This document shows, piece by piece, positions 7,915-16,743 of a stretch of 64,000 bases of DNA; positions within the stretch are counted from its first letter, which is position 1, and the number at the start of each line of letters is the position of its first letter. The notes under the pieces were generated by a model. That model did no database searches, had not been told where the DNA came from, and saw only the letters and a list, made by a program, of their open reading frames with translations. Made by a program: the position numbers and the translations under genes. Source of the DNA: Ponticaulis profundi (GTDB lineage Bacteria > Pseudomonadota > Alphaproteobacteria > Caulobacterales > Hyphomonadaceae); NCBI RefSeq assembly GCF_042659465.1, contig NZ_JBHSSW010000002.1, forward strand, positions 80,055-144,054, in the 5' to 3' direction.

Positions 7915-7930
7915 TGGCACTCCTTTTGCG
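7915..7930 (+). promoter_or_regulatory. Sigma-54 promoter of flagellin 4
   Basis: TGGCACTCCTTTTGCG: GG at 7916-7917, GC at 7928-7929, ten bases apart; the best match of the four to TGGCAC-N5-TTGC. Confidence 0.88.
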
Positions 7931-8017
7931 ATGTGAGGTCACGGGAAGAATCCCGGAGAGCAAAATGCTCAGAGAGTTCCCGAGATGGAACCTCAAAGAC
8001 CAGAAAGGAAAGCCAAA

Positions 8018-8842
8018 ATGGCAAGCGTGAACACAAACTATGGGGCAATGGTTGCCCTGCAACAACTGAACTCAACAAACAAAGACCTTGAGACAGTTCA
8101 ATCCCGCATTAACACCGGGCTGAAAGTTTCGTCTGCGAAAGACAATGGCGCGATCTACGCTATTGCTCAGGGCATGCGTTCTGACGTCGCCGGTTTTGGC
8201 GTGGTGAAAGAGTCTCTCGATCGTGCAAGCTCGACAGTTGATGTCGCTGTTGCTGCTGGCGAAGCCATCAGTGACCTGCTCATCGACATGAAAGAGAAAG
8301 CACTGTCTGCGTCTGATGAGTCTCTGACCGCTACGCAGCGCTCGGCCTTCAATGAAGACTTCAAAGCACTGCGTGATCAGATCACCACCATCGTTTCCAA
8401 TGCTGAATTCAACGGTGTGAACCTGATCAACGGGTCAACCAACGGCATCAATGCGCTCGCAGATGCTGATGGTACTTCCGTGATCACCACAGTTGATGAA
8501 AACCTCTCTCTTGGTGGTTCGATCGTTACGCTTGCGGCTACGGCTTCCCTCAGTTCTGCGGGTGTCGCGTCTGCAGCCGTTTCAACGATTGAAACTTCGC
8601 TTGAAAACCTCAACCAGGCCCTTGCGCGTCTGGGCACAGGTTCAAAAGCGCTCTCAGTGCACTCCGATTTTGTGACGAAACTGAGTGACGTGACAGAGGC
8701 AGGTATTGGTAATTTGGTCGATGCTGACCTGGCCAAGGAATCTGCGAAATTGCAAGCACTTCAAACCAAGCAACAGCTCGGTGTGCAGGCGCTTTCTATC
8801 GCAAACTCTTCAGCCGGAATCGCATTGTCCTTCTTCCGCTAG
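8018..8842 (+). CDS. Flagellin 4
   Basis: 274 residues, MASVNTNYGAMVALQQLNSTN to IALSFFR, again only D0/D1 helices and a short central region. The ATG at 8018 follows AGAAAGGAAAGCC; the upstream in-frame ATG at 7985 would add a tail (MEPQRPERKAK) absent from the family. A 10-bp GC-rich hairpin without a T tract follows the stop, and the FlaG-like gene begins 67 bases later, so the two are probably one transcript with the hairpin protecting or trimming the flagellin part. Confidence 0.96.
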   Translation: MASVNTNYGAMVALQQLNSTNKDLETVQSRINTGLKVSSAKDNGAIYAIAQGMRSDVAGFGVVKESLDRASSTVDVAVAAGEAISDLLIDMKEKALSASDESLTATQRSAFNEDFKALRDQITTIVSNAEFNGVNLINGSTNGINALADADGTSVITTVDENLSLGGSIVTLAATASLSSAGVASAAVSTIETSLENLNQALARLGTGSKALSVHSDFVTKLSDVTEAGIGNLVDADLAKESAKLQALQTKQQLGVQALSIANSSAGIALSFFR

Positions 8843-8852
8843 TGGCAATCTG

Positions 8853-8881
8853 GACGGAGCACTCTTTGAGGGTGCTCCGTC
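8853..8881 (+). repeat. Intercistronic hairpin between flagellin 4 and flaG
   Basis: GACGGAGCAC (8853-8862) pairs perfectly with GTGCTCCGTC (8872-8881). There is no T tract, so it is more likely an mRNA-stability or attenuation element than a full terminator. Confidence 0.55.
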
Positions 8882-8909
8882 GCTTGCCGCATAAGGAAAG
8901 GTTCAGGCA

Positions 8910-9263
8910 ATGGCCGGAGATCTTGATCTTAGTAGGATTGCAGCACCGCTATCCGTTGAGGGTGTCAGAGAGCTTTCAAATCCGAATACGCAAACGCAGC
9001 CGAAATGGTCGGATGCAGATTTTGAGTCGCCCGATGTTTCCGGGCAAAGGCGAAAGGCGCTGGAAACGGCGCTCGCAGTTGAGAATATCTCGACCAAGGG
9101 GAAACTCGTCATTGAACAGGACGAGGAAACGGGGCGGTTTATCCAGAAAATTATAGACCCGAATAACGGGGAAGTGCTCGAGCAATGGCCTGAGGAAGAA
9201 TTTCTCGAAATGGCTAAGTTGATGGGTGAGGCGTATGGACTTCTGATCGACCGTAATGTCTGA
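8910..9263 (+). CDS. flaG: FlaG-family flagellar protein
   Basis: 117 residues. The second half reads KLVIEQDEETGRFIQKIIDPNNGE, the core of the FlaG family (conserved E-x-T-G-x-x-[IV]-x-K-[IV]-[IV]-D). FlaG proteins influence filament length in other bacteria; the mechanism is not well settled. The N-terminal ~45 residues are polar and probably disordered. The start follows AAGGAAAGG. It lies between flagellins 4 and 5 in the same direction, consistent with a filament-related role. Confidence 0.8.
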   Translation: MAGDLDLSRIAAPLSVEGVRELSNPNTQTQPKWSDADFESPDVSGQRRKALETALAVENISTKGKLVIEQDEETGRFIQKIIDPNNGEVLEQWPEEEFLEMAKLMGEAYGLLIDRNV

Positions 9264-9377
9264 CTGCGGCAGAAAAGTTCGGATTTTTTTGAACACGCCA
9301 ACTAATCATTAACGTTAAGGGCCCAAAACTTCTATCCGAAGCAGGAAAGTTAATTGATTCCTGCCAGGAGAGAGAAA

Positions 9378-10211
9378 ATGGTCTCGAGTATTCACACCAA
9401 TTCTGCCGCCATGAGTGCGTTGCAGACGCTGGCAGGCACCAATTCGGAGCTCGAAACGGCTCAGAATCGCGTGTCCAGCGGTTATAAGGTAGCTGGATCC
9501 AGAGATAACTCTGCGGTTTACGCAGTCGCGCAGAACATGCGTGGCGATGTGGCGGCGCTGACCTCGGTCAGTGCGAGCCTTGATCGTGCCAACTCCATTA
9601 CAGATGTCGCAATCGCGGCAGGCGAGGCAATCTCGGACCTGCTGATTGAAATGCGTGAAAAGGCGGTTTCTGCCAAGGACCCGTCCATCGATTCCATCGC
9701 GCGTGAAGCGTATAACAACGACTTCAAGGCGCTGATTGACCAGATTGGCAAGATCATCAGAACGGCTGAGTTCGATGGTGCTAACCTTCTCGACAACTCA
9801 CTCACGAACGGTATTGCCTTCCTTGCGGATGCGCAGGCAGTCGAAACACTGTCCGTGTCTTCCGAGGATTTCTCATTTTCAGGCGCTATTCTGACGTTCG
9901 GGACAACCGATAGTCTTGGCACTGTTGCGCTGGCATCTGCAGCCGTAACAGCGGTCAATGCCAGCCTGAACAATGTTAACGCAGCGCTGTCTCGTCTGGG
10001 CTCCAGTGCCAATCAGATTGATGCGCACCTGAACTTCGTCAGCAAGCTGACCGACAGTCTTGATGCCGGTATTGGCTTCCTTGTGGACGCTGATTTGTCT
10101 AAAGAAAGTGCACGATTACAAGCGCTTCAGGTCAAACAGCAGCTGGGCGTTCAGGCGCTGTCCATTGCGAACCAGAACCCGCAAACCATTCTGTCCCTGT
10201 TCCAGGGGTAG
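9378..10211 (+). CDS. Flagellin 5 (divergent)
   Basis: 277 residues. The N-terminus MVSSIHTNSAAMSALQTLAG and the C-terminus LQVKQQLGVQALSIANQN are flagellin D0/D1, but sequence is clearly more distant from flagellins 1-4, which are close paralogues of each other. The ATG at 9378 follows AGGAGAGAG; the frame could start at 9354, but that adds a non-family tail. No GG-N10-GC sigma-54 promoter is seen in the 114 bases before it, so it may be read from the flaG transcript or a different promoter. By analogy with Caulobacter FljJ it may occupy a specific, hook-proximal part of the filament; that is inference. Confidence 0.94.
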   Translation: MVSSIHTNSAAMSALQTLAGTNSELETAQNRVSSGYKVAGSRDNSAVYAVAQNMRGDVAALTSVSASLDRANSITDVAIAAGEAISDLLIEMREKAVSAKDPSIDSIAREAYNNDFKALIDQIGKIIRTAEFDGANLLDNSLTNGIAFLADAQAVETLSVSSEDFSFSGAILTFGTTDSLGTVALASAAVTAVNASLNNVNAALSRLGSSANQIDAHLNFVSKLTDSLDAGIGFLVDADLSKESARLQALQVKQQLGVQALSIANQNPQTILSLFQG

Positions 10212-10268
10212 AAGAAAAACCAGTTCGGCGATTAAGGATCTGGTCTTCCCTAGTCGCTTACTTGAAGG

Positions 10269-10298
10269 CCCGGAGGCGCATTCCTCCGGGTCCTTTTT
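10269..10298 (+). terminator. Terminator of flagellin 5
   Basis: CCCGGAGG-CGCATT-CCTCCGGG followed by TCCTTTTT, 57 bases after the stop codon and before the convergent Kef gene. Confidence 0.88.
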
Positions 10299-10315
10299 GT
10301 ATCTGGAGACCGGCT

Positions 10316-12064
10316 CTAGGCCGCTTCTGTGTTTTCCCGTGCGTCGCGCTGATATTCCTCGTCGCGGTCCATCGCAATCTTACTGCGCACGGTCTCGCTG
10401 TCATAGCCGTACTGGTGCAGGGCTTCGCCTGCCATTTGCAGGCCTGCTTCAACGACTTCCGGCACGACGTGATTTGCGCCCGCTTTTTTCAGAAGGACTG
10501 CGTGTTCATGATCATGCGCCCGCGCAATGATCGGAATGTCCGGGCGCATGGCGCGTACTGCGCGAGTCATTGCTTCAACGCCGCGCGCGTCGTCAATTGT
10601 CGCGATGAAAAGGGCAGCGCCATCTATTCCTACCGAATGCAGCATTTCAGGTCGTGAGGCATCACCGATATAGGCTTTCCAGCCAGAATCCCGGGCCGCA
10701 GCAGCCAGTTTTGGGCTGCGCTCAATGGCAACGATTTCGGCTTCTTCGTGGGTCAGTACACGGGCGATGACCTGTCCGACACGTCCGAAACCCGCCACGA
10801 TCACGTGGCCGCGCTCATCAGAGAAGTCCGAATTGTCGGTCACCTCTTCTTCAGTCTTTCGGTTCAGTCCGGCCAGCCATTTTCCGAGTCTTGAAAGGGG
10901 AGGAATTCCTAGCATGGACAGGCCTGCAACGGCGGCCAGGGGCGCCCCGATATCCGATGGCATCAGTCCGGACGCGGTCGCGGTCGCCAGAACCACAAAA
11001 GCGAATTCCCCAGCCGGCGCCAGAAAGAAGGCGGTCTCTATGGACAGGCGCGCATCACGCTCAAAAATATAAACGGCCAGGAAGGCGGCAATCAGCTTCA
11101 GGGCCAAAAGGCCGAGCAGGCCCGCTATGATCAGTCCCGGATTGCCAAGAATGCCCGGAATATCGAGTCCCATGCCGACCGTCATGAAGAACAGGCCGAG
11201 CAGAATGCCTTTAAATGGTTCGAGATCCACTTCGGTCTGGTGTTTGAACTCTGTCTCGCCCAGTAGAATGCCGGCAAGGAAAGCGCCGAGCGCCAATGAT
11301 AGGCCGGCTGTTGCCGTGATAGCCGCTGCGCCCACCACGGTCAGCAGCGTGAGTGCCATCAGAAAATCGCGCCCGCCTGATGAGGCAACCATCTGAAACA
11401 GCCGACGCAGCACGAATTTGCCAATCAGAAAGATGATCGCGATGGCGATCAGGCCCTGAACAGAGGCTTCGAGAAGGACGGTCGAGATCTTCTCATCGGC
11501 GTTCAGATTAACGAGGCCGACAAAGATCAGAATGGGGGCGACCAGCACATCCTGAAACAGAAGGACGCCAAATGAGGTTCGACCAACGGGCTTTGCGGCT
11601 TCACGGTTCTCGACAAGGAGCTGCATCACGATCGCAGTTGATGAAAGAGCGAGGGCAAGGCCTACGACCATTGCAATCTTGATGTCGACACCCAGCGCGC
11701 CGACCACCAGTGAGATCGCAACGGCGCTGAGTGCGGCCTGTAATCCGCCGATTCCGAAGACGGTTCGCCGCAGTCCCCACAGTTTTTCAAACGAAAACTC
11801 CAGCCCTAACAGGAAGAGTAGGAACAACACGCCTAATTCCGCAAACGGCGCCGCTCCCTCCGGTTCGGATATGGAAATAAATTCGAGGACGGGCCAACGT
11901 TCTGTCAGTGCGCCGAGCGCATAGGGGCCGAGAATGATACCCGAGACCATAAAGCCGACGACGGCGGGCAATTTGAGGAAGCGAAAGACGGGTACGGCGA
12001 CGCCGGCCGCGAACAGAAACACCAATGTGTCTTTGATCAGAATGTCTTCGCCATGTGTTGCCAT
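10316..12064 (-). CDS. Kef-type cation/proton antiporter (CPA2) with TrkA-N domain
   Basis: 582 residues. The first ~390 are strongly hydrophobic with 11-13 predicted membrane segments of the Na_H_exchanger fold (LPAVVGFMVSGIILGPYALG, LALSSTAIVMQLL). Residues ~415-530 form a Rossmann RCK/TrkA-N regulatory domain starting HVIVAGFGRVGQVIARVL. It would exchange K+ (or Na+) for protons across the inner membrane, with nucleotide or glutathione-adduct gating through the RCK domain as in KefB/KefC. The C-terminal tail beyond TrkA-N is short. No KefF/KefG-type partner gene is adjacent. Convergent with flagellin 5 and unlinked functionally. Confidence 0.9.
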   Translation of the reverse strand: MATHGEDILIKDTLVFLFAAGVAVPVFRFLKLPAVVGFMVSGIILGPYALGALTERWPVLEFISISEPEGAAPFAELGVLFLLFLLGLEFSFEKLWGLRRTVFGIGGLQAALSAVAISLVVGALGVDIKIAMVVGLALALSSTAIVMQLLVENREAAKPVGRTSFGVLLFQDVLVAPILIFVGLVNLNADEKISTVLLEASVQGLIAIAIIFLIGKFVLRRLFQMVASSGGRDFLMALTLLTVVGAAAITATAGLSLALGAFLAGILLGETEFKHQTEVDLEPFKGILLGLFFMTVGMGLDIPGILGNPGLIIAGLLGLLALKLIAAFLAVYIFERDARLSIETAFFLAPAGEFAFVVLATATASGLMPSDIGAPLAAVAGLSMLGIPPLSRLGKWLAGLNRKTEEEVTDNSDFSDERGHVIVAGFGRVGQVIARVLTHEEAEIVAIERSPKLAAAARDSGWKAYIGDASRPEMLHSVGIDGAALFIATIDDARGVEAMTRAVRAMRPDIPIIARAHDHEHAVLLKKAGANHVVPEVVEAGLQMAGEALHQYGYDSETVRSKIAMDRDEEYQRDARENTEAA

Positions 12065-12294
12065 TTGAAATTCGCCCTGTTCCCTTGTTCGAAACCTAGC
12101 GGGAAATGAACAAGTCTGTCAGCGTTTAAGGGTAAAGTTTTGTCAGAAAGTTGGAAGCTGATGCTGGAAAATAGCCACCATTTGCGGGAACTGCTTGCGA
12201 CAAGCTCTGAGGATTAAGACAGAGTTGTGATATTCAGCTTGTGATCGCGATTTCCGGGTTGCTTTTTGATCGATAACACGTCAGAGCGAGCGCC

Positions 12295-12942
12295 ATGTCC
12301 ACTGAGCTTCTAAATCTGTTTTCCGCAACGTTTGTTACGTTCTTCGTCCTGATCGACTGTCTGGGCGTTGCTCCGGTGTTTGCGTCCATGACGGCACCAG
12401 GCGGGGCGAAATATGCGCGGCGCATGGCGATCAAATCCGTCATCGTGGCGACGATTATCGTGTTCGCCTTTGCTTTCGGTGGCGCATGGCTTCTGGATCA
12501 GATGCACATCTCGATTGATGCCTTTCGTGCGGCAGGCGGGGCGCTGCTCTTTCTGATCGCGCTCGATATGGTTTTCGAGAAACGGACAGAGCGCCGCGAA
12601 AACCGTGCTGAAGAACACATGTCAGATCACCATGTTCCGGAAGACGATATTTCGGTTTTCCCACTCGGTATTCCAATGTTGGCGGGACCGGGCACCATCG
12701 CGACGGCCATGCTCTATATGGGTAATGCCGAAGGCGATGTGATGGAGCAGATTGTGGTGCTTTCGGCGCTCGGCATCAACATGGTGATTGTGTTGATCGT
12801 GTTCTTGATTGCAGGGCCGCTAATCCGTTTCATGGGTGACAGTGTCGCCGGTGCGCTGACGCGTATTCTGGGCGTTATCCTCGCCGCATTGTCGATCCAG
12901 CTGCTGATTGACGGCATTAAAGGCGCGTTCAATCTCGGCTAA
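12295..12942 (+). CDS. MarC family integral membrane protein
   Basis: 215 residues with six hydrophobic segments and the MarC signature PLGIPMLAGPGTIATAM (~residues 122-138). The substrate of this family is not known, despite the old name linking it to multiple antibiotic resistance. The start is the ATG at 12295. The 230 bases upstream contain no recognisable gene and separate it from the divergent Kef gene. Convergent with flmA. Confidence 0.88.
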   Translation: MSTELLNLFSATFVTFFVLIDCLGVAPVFASMTAPGGAKYARRMAIKSVIVATIIVFAFAFGGAWLLDQMHISIDAFRAAGGALLFLIALDMVFEKRTERRENRAEEHMSDHHVPEDDISVFPLGIPMLAGPGTIATAMLYMGNAEGDVMEQIVVLSALGINMVIVLIVFLIAGPLIRFMGDSVAGALTRILGVILAALSIQLLIDGIKGAFNLG

Positions 12943-12986
12943 GCCAGCGCAGGTGATGGCTTAGCCTGTTTTATCTACTCAATCGG

Positions 12987-14105
12987 TTACGCGGATTTTC
13001 GTGCCGCATCGCCCGGCTTGTCAGTTGTTGCTGGTGCAAGGTCCGGGTAGGCGAGCTTGAGCATTCCCATCAGGCCGCGAGCATCGAGACGTTCCGGATT
13101 GCGGTTCGATGCGTAGTAGAAGCCTTCTTCGACTGTGCTTGCGCCAAGGTCGAGCCAAGTATTCAGAAGCTTCTGGTCGAGAGCCGGCAGAATGGCGTAG
13201 CGGTCCCTGATCTCGATCGTTGAGCGACCGTCATCCTCGGCAACCATGGTCTCGTGCAGCTTCTCACCCGGGCGGATGCCAATGATCTTGTGCGGCAGGG
13301 AAGGGGCAATGGATTTTGCCAGATCGACGACAGTCGTCGATGGGATCTTGGGGACAAAGATCTCGCCGCCCTTCATCAGTTCCAGGCTGGAAAGAACGAA
13401 GTTCACGCCCTGATCGAGTGTGATCCAGAAGCGGGTCATACGCTCGTCTGTGATCGGCAGATGGTCTGCGCCCTCAGCAATAAGCTTCTTGAAGAACGGC
13501 ACGACAGAGCCGCGTGAGCCAACAACATTGCCATAGCGCACCACCGAAAAGCGACAGCCGTCGCGACCGGACAAATTGTTCGCGGCGCAAAAAATCTTGT
13601 CGGATGCAAGCTTGGTCGCGCCATAAAGGTTGATCGGGCTTGCCGCCTTGTCGGTGGACAGGGCAATGACGCGTTTGACGCCAGAACGGATGCACGCATT
13701 AACCACGTTCTCTGCACCCATAATGTTTGTCTTTACGCATTCCATCGGATTGTATTCAGCGATAGGCACATGCTTGAGAGCAGCGGCATGAATAACGTAG
13801 TCGATATCGCGCATCGCCATTTCAAGGCGGGCTTGATCGCGAACATCGCCAATAAAATAGCGCAGAAAGTCATGCTTCTGCGTCGGAAACTCCTGAGCCA
13901 TTTCATATTGTTTCAGCTCATCACGAGAGAAAACGACCAGGCGACGCGGCGTCCAGTTTTCTGAAATGATCTTGACCAGTTTTTTGCCAAACGAGCCGGT
14001 ACCACCAGTGATCAGAATGGATTTGCCATTCAGATCCGGAAACGGACTTTCAAAATCGCGAGTGATTCCAGACAGGAAATCTTCTGACTCTTGCGCGAAA
14101 CTCAT
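12987..14105 (-). CDS. flmA: UDP-GlcNAc 4,6-dehydratase (PseB/FlmA-like)
   Basis: 372 residues. Residues ~25-310 are an extended SDR fold with the NAD(P) motif ITGGTGSFG and the YGATKLASDK catalytic Tyr/Lys segment. The FSRDELKQYEM region is typical of PseB/FlmA, the inverting dehydratase that makes UDP-4-keto-6-deoxy-L-AltNAc, the first step of pseudaminic acid synthesis. The ATG at 14105 follows GAGAGGG; the longer frame from 14132 would need a TTG. It is divergent from the glycosyltransferase/NeuB operon, with a 100-base shared promoter region. In Caulobacter FlmA is required for flagellin glycosylation. Confidence 0.88.
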   Translation of the reverse strand: MSFAQESEDFLSGITRDFESPFPDLNGKSILITGGTGSFGKKLVKIISENWTPRRLVVFSRDELKQYEMAQEFPTQKHDFLRYFIGDVRDQARLEMAMRDIDYVIHAAALKHVPIAEYNPMECVKTNIMGAENVVNACIRSGVKRVIALSTDKAASPINLYGATKLASDKIFCAANNLSGRDGCRFSVVRYGNVVGSRGSVVPFFKKLIAEGADHLPITDERMTRFWITLDQGVNFVLSSLELMKGGEIFVPKIPSTTVVDLAKSIAPSLPHKIIGIRPGEKLHETMVAEDDGRSTIEIRDRYAILPALDQKLLNTWLDLGASTVEEGFYYASNRNPERLDARGLMGMLKLAYPDLAPATTDKPGDAARKSA

Positions 14106-14207
14106 GGTCTGAACCCTCTCGTTTTGGCTCAAATTCTTCGATCCCGTTAAACATATCCCGCTTTTGCTTTACCAATCCTTAGCGTCCCTAACGTTAATTT
14201 GAGAGCT

Positions 14208-15077
14208 ATGAAGAACACGCCTGTTTCTGTTGTGCTGTGCGCACGCAATGAAGCTGATCGGATTGAAAAGTCGATCCGGGCCATTCAGGCGTGTCAGCCA
14301 GACGAGCTGATTGTGGTCGATGGTGGTTCAACGGACGACACTGTTGCTATTGCTGAACGTCTGGGAGCACGCGTTATCCGGTCCGGCGGCAAAGGGCTTG
14401 CGCCTGACCGTCAATTGGGTGCCGATCACGCAACTTGTGACCTGGTCGCCTATATCGATGCGGACCATCGGCCGACGCCAGATGCAATCAACGGCTTGCG
14501 CCGGGACATGGAAGAGTTTGGGCTCGACGTGGTTCAGGCAGGTGTCGGTATAGAAAACAACGGCTTCTGGAACCGCGCAGAGCATGACGCCATGGTCGTC
14601 TTTCAGCATAAGCCAGGGCCGCGCAGCCAAATGATTGGTGTCGCACCGACGCTGTATCGCCGTGAAGTGCTACAGGCTGTTCGCTTTGATGAGGTCAACA
14701 AAGACCAGTCCGACGATGCGGACCTGTTCAAGCGGATCGTCGACACTGGACTCTACACGTTTGGCGTCGGACGTACAGTTGTCCCGCAAGAGCATCACTC
14801 TGATTTTTCGGAATATGTCGGAAAGTTTCGCTGGTATGGCCGCCGCGATGCAGAATTCATTCGAACGCATCCGGACCGCGCTCATTCCATGCTGTTTCAT
14901 CTGTTCGTTCGTTATCCGATCTGGAGACCGATCAAGGCGGTCGCGATGGGCAAACCTCGCGCTGCGATTTATTTCTGGGTGTGTGGTGGCATCCGGCTTG
15001 GGATCGTCATCAGGAAAACGATCTCAAATCTGTTTTCATCGCCATCGCCCAAGACTGAAACAGGAGATGTCACATGA
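14208..15077 (+). CDS. Family 2 glycosyltransferase
   Basis: 289 residues. The GT-A fold begins PVSVVLCARNEADRIEKS, with VVDGGSTDDT (sugar-nucleotide binding) and a DAD metal motif in AYIDADH (~residues 84-90). One hydrophobic stretch near the C-terminus (~250-270) suggests membrane contact. ATG 14208 is preferred over a TTG at 14199. It is the first gene of a tightly overlapping cluster (stop/start overlap ATGA with the cytidylyltransferase), so its acceptor is probably linked to the nonulosonic-acid product, for example flagellin or a surface glycan. Caulobacter flm genes do not usually include this enzyme, so the role is open. Confidence 0.85.
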   Translation: MKNTPVSVVLCARNEADRIEKSIRAIQACQPDELIVVDGGSTDDTVAIAERLGARVIRSGGKGLAPDRQLGADHATCDLVAYIDADHRPTPDAINGLRRDMEEFGLDVVQAGVGIENNGFWNRAEHDAMVVFQHKPGPRSQMIGVAPTLYRREVLQAVRFDEVNKDQSDDADLFKRIVDTGLYTFGVGRTVVPQEHHSDFSEYVGKFRWYGRRDAEFIRTHPDRAHSMLFHLFVRYPIWRPIKAVAMGKPRAAIYFWVCGGIRLGIVIRKTISNLFSSPSPKTETGDVT

Positions 15078-15859
15078 CCCTTGCTGTGGTTGTACAAGCT
15101 CGGATGGGGTCATCGCGCTGCCCTGGTAAAGTGATGATGGATCTCGGTGGAGCGCCGTTTCTAAAACGCTGTCTGGACCGATGTGATCGCATTCCGGGGG
15201 CCGACCTCGTCGTATGCGCCGTACCCGACAACGCGCATGATGATCCAGTGGCTAACGCTGCCGCAAGCTGGGGATACGCGGTTGTGCGTGGTTCCGAGAC
15301 GGACGTCCTGGCGCGATACGCAAAGGCGGCTCGGGAAGTCCAGGCCGATGCAATCATGCGGGTCACATCCGATTGTCCTTTGATTGATCCGGAGATCTGC
15401 GGAGAGACCATTCGTTACTGGCAGACGAGCGGAGCGGATTATGGCTGCAACAACATGCCACCAGGCTTTCCGCATGGGCTGGATTGTGAGGTCTTCGATG
15501 CAGATGCACTCTTTGCAGCAGAAGAACTGGCAACCGATCCATATGAACGCGAACATGTCACGCCATGGATCCGCAGCCATCCATCCTTGAAACGGTCGAC
15601 AATTCAGGGGCCGGGAGGTGGTATCGAAACCTTACGGTGGACGCTCGACTATCCGGAAGACGTCGAAATGTTTCGCGCGCTTTACGCTGCGTTAGGAGAT
15701 TGCGCACCGATGGCCAGCGCCAGCGAATATCTCTCAATGTGTCTTCGCAGGCCTGATATCCCTGCGATCAATGAGATGCGTCACGATCCGGCGCGGCTCG
15801 CGGCGACTTTGCGGGCCGACCTGACGAGCGAGATGGTCTCTCTGCGAGGAGCGGCCTGA
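15074..15859 (+). CDS. SpsF-type cytidylyltransferase (CMP-sugar synthetase)
   Basis: 261 residues starting VVVQARMGSSRCPGKVM, the nucleotide-binding signature of the SpsF/acylneuraminate cytidylyltransferase family, and continuing with RVTSDCPLIDP, the metal-site region. It would activate a nonulosonic acid with CTP before transfer. This N-terminus is of the SpsF type rather than the IPARGGSKR type of PseF/NeuA. It overlaps the neighbours by 4 bases (ATGA) upstream and 1 base (TGATG) downstream, so it is translated with them. In Caulobacter the equivalent step is assigned to FlmC. Confidence 0.8.
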   Translation: MTLAVVVQARMGSSRCPGKVMMDLGGAPFLKRCLDRCDRIPGADLVVCAVPDNAHDDPVANAAASWGYAVVRGSETDVLARYAKAAREVQADAIMRVTSDCPLIDPEICGETIRYWQTSGADYGCNNMPPGFPHGLDCEVFDADALFAAEELATDPYEREHVTPWIRSHPSLKRSTIQGPGGGIETLRWTLDYPEDVEMFRALYAALGDCAPMASASEYLSMCLRRPDIPAINEMRHDPARLAATLRADLTSEMVSLRGAA

Positions 15860-16743
15860 TGACGGTTCTGGTTCTTGGTGCAACTGGTCTTCTTGGCCGT
15901 GCGGTTATGAAAGAGCTGAAGGCTCGAGGTATTCGGGCACTCGGGGCGGCCCGCTCAGGAACAGATCTCGCGGTGGATATTTCCAACCGAATGGCTCTGT
16001 TTCGACTGCTCTGTCGGGTCGACTGTCAGACGGTGATCAACTGCGCCGCCAATATCAATCTGGCGGAATGCGAAGCTGATCCTGAAATGGCATACAAGGT
16101 GAATGGCGCTCCGGTTGGTGTGCTTGCAGCCTGGAGTCTGCAGACCGATAATCGCTTCATCCAGATTTCGACCGATAATTACTTCGAAGGGTCTCTGCCG
16201 GTACAGCATGACGAACAAGCGACCGTGAAGCTGAAGAACGTGTATGCGGCATCGAAATTTGGTGCAGAAACGATGGCTCTGAAATCGCCTTTGAGCCTCG
16301 TTCTGCGCACAAATATTTGCGGCGCAGAGAAAGGGTTCGGAAAATGGGCTCTGGATGGCCTGTTGAATGAAAATCCGATCTCTCTTTTCAACGACTACTT
16401 CACTTCGACCATGCATGTCGGTGCCTGCGCGCAGGCGATCGTTGATCTGATGCTCAGCAAGCAGACCGGATTGATGAATCTTGCGTCCCGGGAAGTGTCT
16501 TCGAAGGCGCAATTCGTTCACGCCATGGCGAGCGAGCTCGGTATTACACTTGACTGGGCAGTTACCAAATCAGCGGCAGGCATGGCGCCGGAGCGCGCAC
16601 TTTCCTGCGGACTTGATGTCAGTCGCGCTGAACAGGCGCTCGGTCGTCACTTGCCAGATCTCAAAGACACAGTACGCGCGCTTATCGCGGAGGATGCCAG
16701 ATGCGTTACGCTCACGAATTTAAAATCGGCAATCGCCGTATAG
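15859..16743 (+). CDS. RmlD-like sugar-nucleotide reductase (extended SDR)
   Basis: 294 residues with an N-terminal GATGLLGRAV Rossmann motif, the segment INCAANINLAECE (typical of RmlD) and a YAASKFGAE variant of the catalytic YxxxK. It resembles dTDP-4-dehydrorhamnose reductases, which reduce a 4-keto sugar nucleotide with NADPH. Here it lies inside a nonulosonic-acid cluster, where such a protein would not be needed for the standard pseudaminic acid route. It could alter the sugar at C4 or act on a CMP-sugar; substrate unknown. Starts in a TGATG overlap and overlaps neuB by 43 bases. Confidence 0.78.
   Translation: MTVLVLGATGLLGRAVMKELKARGIRALGAARSGTDLAVDISNRMALFRLLCRVDCQTVINCAANINLAECEADPEMAYKVNGAPVGVLAAWSLQTDNRFIQISTDNYFEGSLPVQHDEQATVKLKNVYAASKFGAETMALKSPLSLVLRTNICGAEKGFGKWALDGLLNENPISLFNDYFTSTMHVGACAQAIVDLMLSKQTGLMNLASREVSSKAQFVHAMASELGITLDWAVTKSAAGMAPERALSCGLDVSRAEQALGRHLPDLKDTVRALIAEDARCVTLTNLKSAIAV

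Larger units (their letters stand above)
7663..8017 (+). other. Intergenic region between flagellins 3 and 4
   Basis: 355 bases carrying a terminator (7718-7745), CGGCA/TGCCG repeats including a perfect TGCCGATCGGCA palindrome (7797-7808), a sigma-54 promoter (7915-7930) and the flagellin 4 leader. No gene is seen. Confidence 0.7.

Noticed and set aside
4383..10211. Flagellin copies considered as a mobile or recombining repeat element
   Set aside because: Each copy has its own promoter, leader and terminator and diverged sequence; this is an ordinary paralogue cluster.
14160..14200. Sigma-54 promoter in the flmA/glycosyltransferase gap
   Set aside because: A GG-N10-GC spacing exists on the minus strand, but the -12 part (AAAAGC) does not resemble TTTGC.
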